Program-made: the position numbers and the translations under genes | Assembly: GCF_030269925.1 (NCBI RefSeq) | Contig: NC_085112.1 | Location: 8,929,501-8,993,500, forward strand | Reading direction: 5' to 3' | Source: Bombyx mori | Taxonomy: Eukaryota > Arthropoda > Insecta > Lepidoptera > Bombycidae | Length of the DNA stretch: 64,000 bases | The notes under the pieces: model-generated | The model's input: the letters and a program-made list of their open reading frames with translations, nothing else | Databases searched by the model: none | What the model was told of the DNA's origin: nothing | Shown: positions 23,901 through 35,900 of the stretch, piece by piece | Numbering within the stretch: position 1 is the stretch's first letter | Layout of the letters: every line of letters starts with the position of its first letter

Positions 23901-26900
23901 CTTTTTTCTATCGGGAAACAGTAATGTGTTTGAAGAATATACAATTGTGACTTAGACCTCAAGTTGATGTCGTCATGGCCTAAAGGATAAGATGCCTAGT
24001 ATGCTCGTATTGAGTGATGCGACAATGTCGGTGTTCAAATCATGCATGTAGGTATCAATTTTTCTAATGTAAAATGTATTAAACCTATGTTCCCGAATGA
24101 CTTCCACAATTAAGTAATAATAGCATCATGTAACAAGAATTGAATCATAAAAATATTAATTTTGCGTAATCAGTACATACGTACCTAATTAAATGATTTA
24201 TACAGAGTATTTTAAATCTACTCATCAATTTAAGAAATTTGATAATGCTTACCGTTTTGATAATATAGAACTTTATTCATGACGGGGAGTTTTCCAACCA
24301 CGCACGTTTTTCTTCTTCAAATATACTTTACTTTACTCATGCTGAACTCGTCGTACCTAAGTAGAATGTTTTCGCTTATTTTGTCCGAAATTATGGGTCC
24401 TCGTCCGTGGCTTAAACAGATTAACGTGATGTGCCGGTACATTAATAATATGAAATATGTCTTGTATGAACCGTAAATGTTATTTCTCTTTATATTTGTC
24501 ACTTTCAAAGGCATAGCATTGTAAGTTCATAATTATGCGTTTTAAATTGGATTAAGTTCTCATTTATTGTAAATGATTAAAGACAATATTTCATTGTTTC
24601 GTATGTATGGTCGAAAGGTGTAAAGTGAGTTCGCACGCGTAGATACTACTGTCATACTTATTTCTGTAGTATAATTGTCTTCGGTTCCGGTTTGTGAGGG
24701 TGAGATAGCCATATTGCCTTAATTGAGACGGCGTATATGGAACTCTTCATAGTGATGGGTAAAGTGGATGAAAGACGATCCAGAGGTCGGAGCCAAAAAA
24801 GATGGAGTGACCAAGTGTCCCAGCATATATGATTGAGGACCGAGGACCAGAGAGTGAGCCACGCACTTCACTGCGCCACTGACCGACATAAGTGGCAACA
24901 AATTATAAAAAAAGGTCACAGGTGGGCGCGCATCACGATTCTCAGCAATGAGCGATCGATTGAAAGAGGAGGAGGATATGGAACTCAAAGGGTGTCTTTA
25001 GTCTTCGGCAGCCAGATAACAACAGGTGGAGCGCAAGATCATTCACCAAGCCATGCAGTATATAAAATATATATTTGTTATAATAAATGATATAGAATTC
25101 ATAGATAAATTAGTAAAAGTAGATTCGTTTCATATGATTCATTATAATTTGCGTAATTACTGGTGGTAGGACCTCTTGTGAGTCCGCGCGGGTGGGTACC
25201 ACCACCCTGCCTATTTCTGCCATGAAGCAGTAATGCGTTTCGGTTTGAAAGGTGGGGCAACCGTTGTAACTATACTTGAGACCTTAGAACTTGTATCTCA
25301 AGGTGGGTGGCGCATTTACGTTGTGGATGTCTATGGGCTCCAGTAACCACTTAACACCAGGTGGGCTGTGAGCTCGTCCACCCATCTAAGGAATAAAAAA
25401 AAAAAAAGGAAAAAATATAGTTCAGATTGGTAATTTATTAAGATTTCGATTTACGATTTAATCTAGTAGACATTATGTGAAACATACATTTATTGGACAT
25501 AGCGAAGCAAGTTAAGAGGAAATAAGAAAATGCACGCGAATGTGCAAGATTCCTTGTAAATTCCTAGCTAAAGCACGAAAGGACACCAACAAATGCGATA
25601 CATTTCTCATGTAGAATAAATTGCTAGAATAAATCGTATTAAATTTTGTACGTAAATATATTTGGTATGATCAAACGAAAAGGTTTTTCTACTACTTTTG
25701 AAACTATGTGTTGTATCATCGTCTGCAAATATTTAGTTTTTCTGATTTGTAGGTATGTGTGTAAGTCTTCTGCAAATTGTCAGTTGACGATGGGAAACGT
25801 AGTAGAGTAGTAGAGGAGTAGAGTTCATCCATACTACCTGGAGCCACTGCGGTCATCCACAGTGCGTTTCCAGAGGTCTTTTTTGCCACGTACCATCTGG
25901 CTATGGAATGAGCTCCCCTCCACGGTGTTTCCCGAGCGCTATGACATGTCCTTCTTCAAACGAGGCTTGTGGAGAGTATTAAGCGGTAGGCAGCGGCTTG
26001 GCTCTGCTACTAGCATTGCTGAAGTCCAAGGGCGACGGTAACCACTCACCATCAGGTGGGCCGATTGCTCATCTGCCTACAAGGGCAATAAAAAAAAAAG
26101 TAATAGTGTTAAACGCTCTAAAGGTAGATGTTTTACAGTTGTCATACTGTATTCGTATGTCGTATATATCTCTTTAATTACCATCGTTTAAGAGTGACAG
26201 ATTAATGACGTCTAGTTACATTTGTCTAATCATTTAAGACTAGCGACCTGCCCTCGCTTTGCTTCGGAAACATTAAAACACACATGAAACCAAAAAAATA
26301 AAATAAAAAAAAATAAAAAAAAAGTAGCCTATGTTCATCAGGGACAATGTTGGCTTCTAATGGAAAAAGAATTTTTCAAATCGGTCCAGTAGTTTCGGAG
26401 CCTATTCGAAACAAACAAACAAACAAATCTTTCCTCTTTATAATATTAAGTATAGATTGTAAGTCTATTTGGCTATGAATCAGTAGAAACTGGGACTTCT
26501 GCGAGTAGAACCACTTTCATTCACACGTATCTAGTAACTATTTTTGCAGTAAATGGTGGATGAGTGGTCACTGGAGTGCATATACATCAAAACGGGAATG
26601 CGACATGAGACATGAAATAATCTCATCGTATAAAATAATACTTATTTCTTTGTAATCGGAACGTAAGATTGTTTTGCTCCAAAATAGTAGTCGTCGTGGC
26701 CTAAAGGATAAAACGTCCGGTGCATTCGTATGTAGCGATGCACCGGTGTTCGAATCCCGCAGGCGGGTACCAATTTTTCTAATGAAATACGTACTCAAGA
26801 AATGTTCACGATTGACTTCCACGGTGAAGGAATAACATCGTGTAATAAAAACCAAACCCGCAAAATTTTAATTTGCATAATCACTGGTAGTAGGACCTCT

Positions 26901-29900
26901 TGGGAGTCCGCACGGGTAGGTACCACCACTACACCTATTTCCGCCGTGAAGCAGTAATGCGTTTCGGTTCGAAGGGTGGGGTAGCCGTTGTAACTATACT
27001 GAGACCTCAGAACTTATATCTCAAGGTGGGTGGCGCGTTTACGTTGTAGATGTCTATGGGCTCCAGTAACCACTTAACATCAGGTGGGCTGTGAGGTCGT
27101 CCATCCATCTAAGCAATAAAAAAAAATAGGTGAGGTTTACAATACTTGAGCGATGAACTAGGGGTTAGTAGGAAAAAACTTTAGGATACTACTACTGTAA
27201 ACGAGAGTCAGAAGAATACTAATAGATCTAGCAGGCCAGATGCACATATCTGTATTCGTATATAAATACCTAGAGAAATTATCATTAAGATCCTAAGACA
27301 TAATATGTCTTAGAGTTCATTGCTTTTTTTTTCATTGCTTAGTTTGTTGGACGAGCTCACAGCCCACCTGGTGTTAAGTGGTTACTGGAGCCCATAGACA
27401 TCTACAACGTAAATGCGCCATCCATCCTGAGATATGAGTTCTAAGGTCCCAAGTATAGTTACAACGGCTGCCTTACCCTTCAAACCGAAACGCATTACTG
27501 CTTCACGGCAGAAATAGGCAAGGTGGTGGTACCTACCCGCACGGACTCACAAGAGGTCCTACCACCAGTAAAGTAGCCATATTACAATTGAATGAAGACC
27601 ACCAATTTTAAAGATTTGAAGTCGTCGTGGCTTAAAGGATAAGACGTCCGGTGCATTCGTATGAAGCGATGCACGGGTGTTCGAATCCCGCAGGCGGGTA
27701 CCAATTTTTCTAATGAAATACGTACTTAACAAATGTTCACGATTGACTTCCACGGTGAAGGAATAACATCGTGTAATAAAAATCAAAACCCGCAAAATTA
27801 TAATTTGCGTAATCACTGGTGGTAAGACCGCTTGGGAGTCCGCACGGGTAGGTACCAACCACCACCCCGCCTATTTCCGCCGTGAAGCAGTAATGCGTTT
27901 CGGTTCGAAGGGTGGGGTAGCCGTTGTAACTATACTGAGACCTCAGAACTTATATCTCAAGGTGGGTGGCGCGTTTACGTTGTAGATGTCTATGGGCTCC
28001 AGTAACCACTTAACATCAGGTGGGCTGTGAGGTCGTCCATCCATCTAAGCAATAAAAAAAAATAGGTGAGGTTTACAATACTTGAGCGATGAATTAAGTT
28101 GGTAGGAAAAAAACATTAGGATACTGCTACTGTAAGCGAGAGTCAGAAGAATACTAATAGATCTAGCAGGCCAGAGGCACATATCTGTATTTGTATATAA
28201 ATACCTAGAGAAATTATCATTAAGATCCTAAGGCATAATATGCCTTAGAGTTCATTGCTTTTTTTTTTCATTGCTTAGTTCGTTGGACGAGCTCACAGCC
28301 CATCTGGTGTTAAGTGGTTACTGGAGCCCATAGACATCTACAACGTAAATGCGCCATCCATCTTGAGATATGAGTTCTAAGGTCTCAAGTATAGTTACAA
28401 CGGCTGCCTTACCCTTCAAACCGAAACGCATTACTGCTTCACGGCAGAAATAGGCAAGGTGGTGGTACCTACCCGCACGGACTCGCAAGAGGTTCTACCA
28501 CCGGTAAAGTAGCCATATTACAATTGAATGAATACCACAAATTTTAAAGATACCGGATTTTTATTTTATCTCGACTATTTTACTTTGGACTTCATTATAA
28601 TATCGTTTCAACACAAAAGATATAGAGTAAAAGTAAGCTGCAGCAAAAGTAAAACTGTTAAAATGATTTGGCACTGCATTGAACACACGAACAAAATTGA
28701 ACGTTTTCCATTCTTGCTTGAGCTGGAACGTATATTCTTCGAGAAGGTTCCGTATCACATGAATTATGCAAATATGTGTCGCAAGTTCCAAGAGGTTTGA
28801 GGATTTATACTAAACAAATGTTTGAGATTTTATATTCTAAACAAAATATAGTGCAGAAATCGATTAAAAAAAAGTATTCTCAGTTCATTTTTTATGTTTT
28901 GTGTCTATAATACTAATAATATAGTTAAGTACTATGTAGTATGTATGCTCCGATCACACCGTTATGACTTTCGATAGTTGAATGAAAACCTTAGATTTTT
29001 TTTAAAATACTCGATCGCCTCTTATTGCACGTTAATGGCACTGGGACAGTAACTTTCCCTAGAGTGTCAACAAATACCAAGTTTCATCACAATCGGGTAA
29101 CGGCTTAGAATCGCATAGAATTGGTTTGATCTACATTTATCTGATGCATTTACGCTGATGACTTGGTGCTGCTGAGTCCATCGATCAGTGCCCTTAGGAG
29201 GTTGTTGGCAAGGTGCGAGTGTTACGCGGGGGTTCTTAACATGGAATCGCCTACATGTGGCGGGATAAATATATGTCTCTACAAATTGTATTTTCATATA
29301 TGGACAAACATATGATCTGAAATAAATGATTATTATTATAGTTTTTCTTTACTTTTTTTCCTCAGCAGACGCTGGTACGTTTTTATTATTTACGGGCCTT
29401 AGCCAAGTAAATGATAAGGAATAAATATTTTTAATGTCCGTTAGTTAACTGTTATTATTATTATTATTATTATTTAATAATTACCTCGATGATGTCGGCG
29501 CATCGTTACTATTTAGTTAACTAAGTAGTTAAAGTTAACTGTTTCCTTGACTCGAGCAGTTGACTGGAGCGGGGCACTCTGCTATTATCGCTGTACACTT
29601 CAAATGTAATAAATGGAATTCGTTTAAAAATTCTTCAAATAAAAGTTCTTCAAATAACATTTATGGTTATCGCTTTTGCCTCTTAAATTGTTACAAACTA
29701 AGCTGTCTACATAAGCTGTGGCATTTCTGTTACTTTGGTTCTGTTAGGGTCATTAAATTAGTTAATAAATTGTTCACAACATTCAAACAATGCACTTACG
29801 AGAATATGCCTATTTCCTGTGTGTGTATGTGTGTAAAGCGTATTCCTGTATGTGTGTAAAGTGGAGTTGGTTATATCGATTAGACTTGATTATTTAGAGG

Positions 29901-32900
29901 AATATAGTTTTTAGTTATTTTTTTTTTGCTTAGATGGGTGGACGAGCTCACAGCCCACCTGGTGTAAAGTGGTTACTGGAGCCCATAGACATCTACAACG
30001 TAAATGCGCCAGCCACCTGGAGATATAAGTTCTAAGGTCTCCGTATAGCTACAACGGCTGCCCCACCCTTCAAACCGAAACGGATTACTGCTTCACGGCA
30101 GAAATAGGCGGGGTGGTGGTACCTACCCGTGCGGACTCACAAGAGGTCCTAGCACCAGTAAAAAAGCAGAGTTTCGTGGTTTTTCATTAATTTACTTTGA
30201 TTTTTACTTGTCGAAAATAACATTGTTAACAGGGCATATACAAAATAAGCCTCAAACATTCTGATACAGTACGAGTATATTATAGACGATTTATAGACAG
30301 GAATATCTATTGTGATTGATGAATTTAATACAAGTTTTTATATTGTATGTATACAATATATTCGTTGTTTCAAGGATTTTAGCTTCCTGTCTTTGCGTTA
30401 AATTTAAGGATCATGAACAGTGAAAGTAATAAAACTGTATTTTTTTAAATAAACTTTTGCATTAGTAAAACCACTTAGACCTAATAAATGAATTTTATTT
30501 TTGCCGTTACGTCGCGTTGGTAATTTTGAGTTCACTTTAAAGCATACTAGCGACCCGCCCTCGCTTCGCTTCGGAAACATTAAAAAACACATGAAACCAA
30601 AAAAATAAATTAAATTTTTTTTTTTAAAAAGTAGCCTATGTTCATCAGGGACAATGTCGGCTTCTAATGGAAAAAGAATTTTTCAAATCGGTCCAGTAGT
30701 TTCGGAGCCTATTCGAAACAAACAAACAAACAAATCTTTCCTCTTTATAATATTAGTATAGATTCTTACATTACTCAGATTTAAAAGAATTTAAAAGAAA
30801 ATTTAGAAAGAACCAGCTCACTACTAATAGACTAATTCTGATAAGGATTTTAGACACAATGCGTTTAATTTACGGTCTAATGTTTTTGTGTAAGGTTCTC
30901 ATAAATATGCTACAAGTTAGATATAATATATAAATATAATATCGAAATTGGTGAATTCGACAAATAAACATCACATCGACAACATTATTTAATCATTATT
31001 TAATTATTTAATCAACATTCTACTTTTATTACACATCAGTTTATTAAAACTATAAAAGCTTAGAGTAAGAAATAAATAAAAACAAAAGTTTATTCTGAAA
31101 CATTTTAAATCTCGACAATAAAATTCAAGAACAAAATGTCTGAATATACACATTCCGAGCAAAATTCATTCCGAATACAAGTCCTTTAATCCGTACAGAT
31201 TATGGTGTGGCGCTGGAGGGTGTCTAGTTTATAGTTGGTTCGGCTCCCGGAGGCGATAGCAGACGTTAAGTTGGTTGGTTTTCCTGTAGAAAGCAATGTA
31301 ATGACCGTGTTTTCCTTTGTCTATGCTCAGCCGACAGTTGTCGTAACGTCCCTGATTAATATCAATCGAATACTAGTTGCATTATATCCTTAAAAATTAA
31401 TGCCCAGCTTTTAGAATGGTTACGGTGAATTGTTCAATATCCTAATTTAGCATTGTTTAGTAATGAGTGTTTTTGTTTATGTTAGTTAATGTTGATGCAA
31501 GTATCTAGTTCGCGAGGAATGTACTAGACGATTTCTCCTCTTCATTCTTGATTAAAAATAATTTAATTTTTAAAAATTAGTCTGAAAATGTTATAAATTT
31601 ATATATCATGTTTAATTTCAGTTCTGTATCCCGCTCACGCTTCGATGGTCGCTAATTCGTATTTAAATTTTCTTCTACATCACACACATTTGCTTAACAT
31701 ATATAGGTACATATATTTCACTATTAGGTAGAAACGCCTTGCAAGCTATCTATTTACGCAGAAATGAGTCTAAAGCTGGTAGGCAATACTAAAATACATA
31801 CAAATGAACAAACCACAAACAAACACAAAGATCAATCTAGTTGTCAATGAACATTTGTTTCTTAAACATATCTTTGAGTTATTGTGTCTAAAGTTGTAAT
31901 CGGCTTAATTATCGTCTGTCTACCGTCGTAAAATATTGTATTTGAAGAAATGGAATAAAACTTAGATTAGAAAAAAACGTTCGGTTTATAAGGTTTAAAG
32001 TGATACTAATTATATTAATGACTACAGATAACAACAAACAGATAAATACGTTCATATCTTTAATCTAATGAGAACAAAGATTTGAGGGTATCTCTCCATG
32101 CTCAAAGGGCAGGTTATTAAAGTAAGCTAAAATTTAGTCATTATTTGTTTCGTAGACATGTCATGTCCTAACGTGTATAGTTTATTAAATAGGCTATATA
32201 TATATTTCTTTATTTTTTCTTTCGTACTTAGATGGGTGGATGAGCTCACAGCCCACCTGGTGTTAAGTGGTTACTGGAGCCCATGGACATCTACAACGTA
32301 AATGCGCCACCCACCTTGAGATATAAGTTCTAAGATCTCACTATAGTTATAACGGCTGCCCCACCTTTCAAACCGAAACGCATTACTGCTTCACGGCAGA
32401 AATAGGCAGGACGGTGGTACCTACCCGCGCGGACTCACAAGAGGTCCTACCACCAGTAATATATTTTATATTATAACGAGAAAAACAAACTAGCTAAACT
32501 AAAACCATACAATATAATAAATAATGAATCATTAACTTAATTCAATTTGATCATTCCCTTGGCCGCTAACAATAGCTGAAATATATTTTATCCAATATTC
32601 AGACAATAAGTACTTAATATAAATAAAAATTGCCATGTTTTTACCAAACAATCTGAAATTTTGTAATACTTATTGAGAGCTGTTAGCTGCTTGTAACAAT
32701 GCTGGCCATTCCATTTCTGCAGATATTAACTAACTTGAATGAATTGAGTCCGTGTACCAATTTGTAGCGGATTGCTACGAGCTAGTATCCCGTAGCTGGC
32801 ACGTAGCATGTGGTCACGTTAGCATCGTAGAGATCTGCGGTTTCATATTGGATTTAATCCCGATACTATATTCGAAGTTATAAAACTCAATACAACATTT

Positions 32901-35900
32901 CGAAAATCTATTTTAGACTTGTGTTTTTTTTTATTGCCCTTGTAGTTGGACCAGAATAGGGCCCACCTGATGGTGAGTGGTTAGCGTCGCCCATGGACTT
33001 CAGCAATGCCAGGGGCAGAGCCAAGCCGCTGCCTACCGCTGCTTGTGTTTAAATTTAGAGATTATTTATTATTATACTATTTCTTGATGTCTTGTAAATA
33101 TATATATACTTGTAAATATACTTTGATGTCTTAAAAATATATAGTTCATTTAATAATAAGTCTGGTGTACGATTTACATACCTGCGATGTTTTTCGTAAA
33201 AAGGGCTACCTTAACTGACCTATATGTAAGCCGTTCAGTAATTGTACCCTTAAAACTGAAAGGAATCATTAGCCTAATGAAGAAGATGAAGAATGATCTT
33301 CTTCAATATCATAGTGAATGATTATGATAATGAAAAAGACAATGCATGACAAATAAAAAGAACAAAAATTTGAACTATGTAATTTAATTACAGCTTCGAA
33401 CGTTTCCCTAAATTATTAATTAAAATTCATGTGACATATTATTAATGTGCGTTTCCGACGCCACAATTATTAAATGTACGTGAGCGGAGGGGGATTAACC
33501 GAACACATTTTTGTGTCAATTTTACAAGTAAATATTTTTAAATATTAGATTTTGGTACTATTTACGTACAAATAATCGTAGAATAGTCACTTCTGAGATT
33601 TCAAAACAATTGAATTAAAATTTATGTCTTGTGATCCTGTTAAATTTAATTATACTTTATTATACTATTAATAATTCTAAACTCTATCTGACGAAGCGTA
33701 TGTTTAAAAAAAGTGTTATTTCATTATTGCGAAAAATAAAGATAATTATTCGAAACAATAGTATTTAGTGGAAAGAACTGTTCATTATGTTTACAGTATT
33801 GACATACTTCGTCTGTCTTCGAAGACAATAAAAAAAAAACGTATAAGAAGTGTCCGTGACGTCATTGTACGCGCAACGCCTCTGATACTTGTATCGAGTG
33901 TTATCGAGCAACACTTCCGGCCTCGCAAAATAAATTATTTACGAACTTAGGAAATATATAGAACTTATTATTGTCTTATAATATAATTAGTAATTTCATA
34001 ATCAAGTAAATAGTTCATTCATATTTCTTTATACTTATAATATTTTATTGGCGCCTTCCGCTTGACAGGTTCCGGCGCAATAAACCTTACGGCGCAATAA
34101 GCCTTAATGTTATTTATGTTACATAATTCGATATTATTAAATAATAATTGTACGTAAATAATCAGCAGAATAATTAAGATGAACAATGTTTAAATATTAC
34201 CTACTAAGTTTGTATTAAATAGGTCAAGATGATTGTATAAATACCGGCGTTTAGCATATCTCTGCATTCGTATTCTACCCACCGTAACGTGTACTAAAGA
34301 CAATATATTATTTCGTGTGGATGTAAAGTGTCTCAGTTGTCGCCGCCACCCTGAGAATCCCTTAATACGAGTGATGATTTTATGCTTTGGCTTTGATACC
34401 ATGATTCCGAGCAAGTATAAATGCACGCGCAGGCGTTATCGTTCTGCCTATTTGTGTTCAGAATGTATGTATTTAGTTTGAAGAGTTAGGGGAGTCCATT
34501 TATAGTGCAATCAAAGCTTGGATCATCTTTTATTTTATTGCATAGATAGGTGATCGAGCTCAGAGTCTGCCTGGTCTTAAGTGGTCACCGGAGCCCATCA
34601 ATATCTACAACATAAATGCCGCCACCCACCTTGAGATATGAGTTCTAAGGTCTCAGTATAGTTACAACGGCTGCTCCACCCTTCAAACCGAAACGCGTCA
34701 CTGCTTCATGTCTGAAATAAGCGGGGTGGTGGTACCTACCCATGCGGACTCACAAGAGGTCCTTTGGGTGATTTTATTTTCGTCGTCGTGGCCTAAAGGA
34801 TAAGACGTCCGGTGCATTCGTGTTGAAGCGATGCACCGGTGTTCGAATCCCGCAGGCGAGTACCAATTTTTCTAATGAAATATGTACTCAACAAATGTTC
34901 ACGATTGACTTCCACGGTGAAGGAATAACATCGTGTAATAAAAATCAAACCCGCAAAATTATAATTTGCGTAATTACTGGTGGTAGGACCTCTTGTGAGT
35001 CCGCGCGGATAGGTACCACCGCCCTGCTTATTTCTGCCGTGAAGCAGTAATGCGTTTCGGTTTGAAGGGTGGGGTAGCCGTTGTAACTATACTGAGACTT
35101 TAGAACTTGTATCTCAAGGTGGGTGGCGCGTCTACGTTGTAGATGTCTATGGGCTCCAGTAACCACTTAACATCAGGTGGGCTGTGAGCTCGTCCACCCA
35201 TCTAAGCAATAAAAAAAAAAAAAAAAAGGCCGCTCGCACAGGTAGGTTCCAACATCACTCTATTTCTACCGCGAAGCAGTCAAACGAACCGATTTTAAAA
35301 GATGGGACAGTCGTTCACTGAGACTGTGTTATCATCTCTTAAGATGGGTCGCAGCATTCACGTTGTGATGTTAAAGGGATCCGGTAACCATTTAATACTT
35401 TAGCAGGCCATTTAGACAAAAAAAAAAGATGTGTGGTGTCGTGGTGTTCCTTATTATAAAGATATTAATTTTAAATTCTATTCGAGGTATTAAGAAAATA
35501 AAACTGGAAGTTTGGCATCAACCCACGGTCTTTCGGTAACGTGTGAACTTATTGTGGTACACTTCATTCACGGTTGTTTGCATAAGAGTTAGTGTATTGC
35601 ACAAACGAACGCTCTTAGATCGTGGTCAATGAATGATAAAAAAAAAGGTTATTTTTTGTACGTTATTACAAAGTTAAGTCGTACACTATGTGCCTTACTA
35701 ACCAGTACGTAATAAAGTACAATAAAAATCTTACGTTACGGACGTTTTTTCCCGGTTAGGGTACCGCTCCGTATCGTTCCATAAGGAACTTCGTTCCAAA
35801 ATCCGATGATAAGAAACATCCAGTGAGACACGATGCTCTGTATCCATTTGCGGCATTAATAATAATAATAATTTTTTATTTCAGAATTAAATTCCATATG

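Larger units (their letters stand above)
26691..28551. repeat. Tandem duplication of a unit of about 930 bp (Bm1 / spacer / inverted Bm1 / tail)
   Basis: Unit 1 is 26691-27615 and unit 2 is 27622-28551, offset by 931-936 bp. Both contain a full plus-strand Bm1, the same spacer (GGTGAGGTTTACAATACTTG to ATCATTAAGATCCTAAG), a minus-strand Bm1 body and the same tail (AAGTAGCCATATTACAATTG). Point differences are scattered along both. The shared spacer and tail, which are not SINE sequence, prove duplication of the whole block. Confidence 0.9.

Noticed and set aside
26691..26770. tRNA genes in the window
   Set aside because: The tRNA-like A- and B-box sequences all belong to Bm1 SINE heads, continue into the SINE spacer and do not fold as complete tRNAs.
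32770..32850. Minus-strand reading ETADLYDANVTTCYVPATGY as an exon
   Set aside because: Only about 21 codons between stops, with no matching donor and acceptor pair. It is most likely chance.
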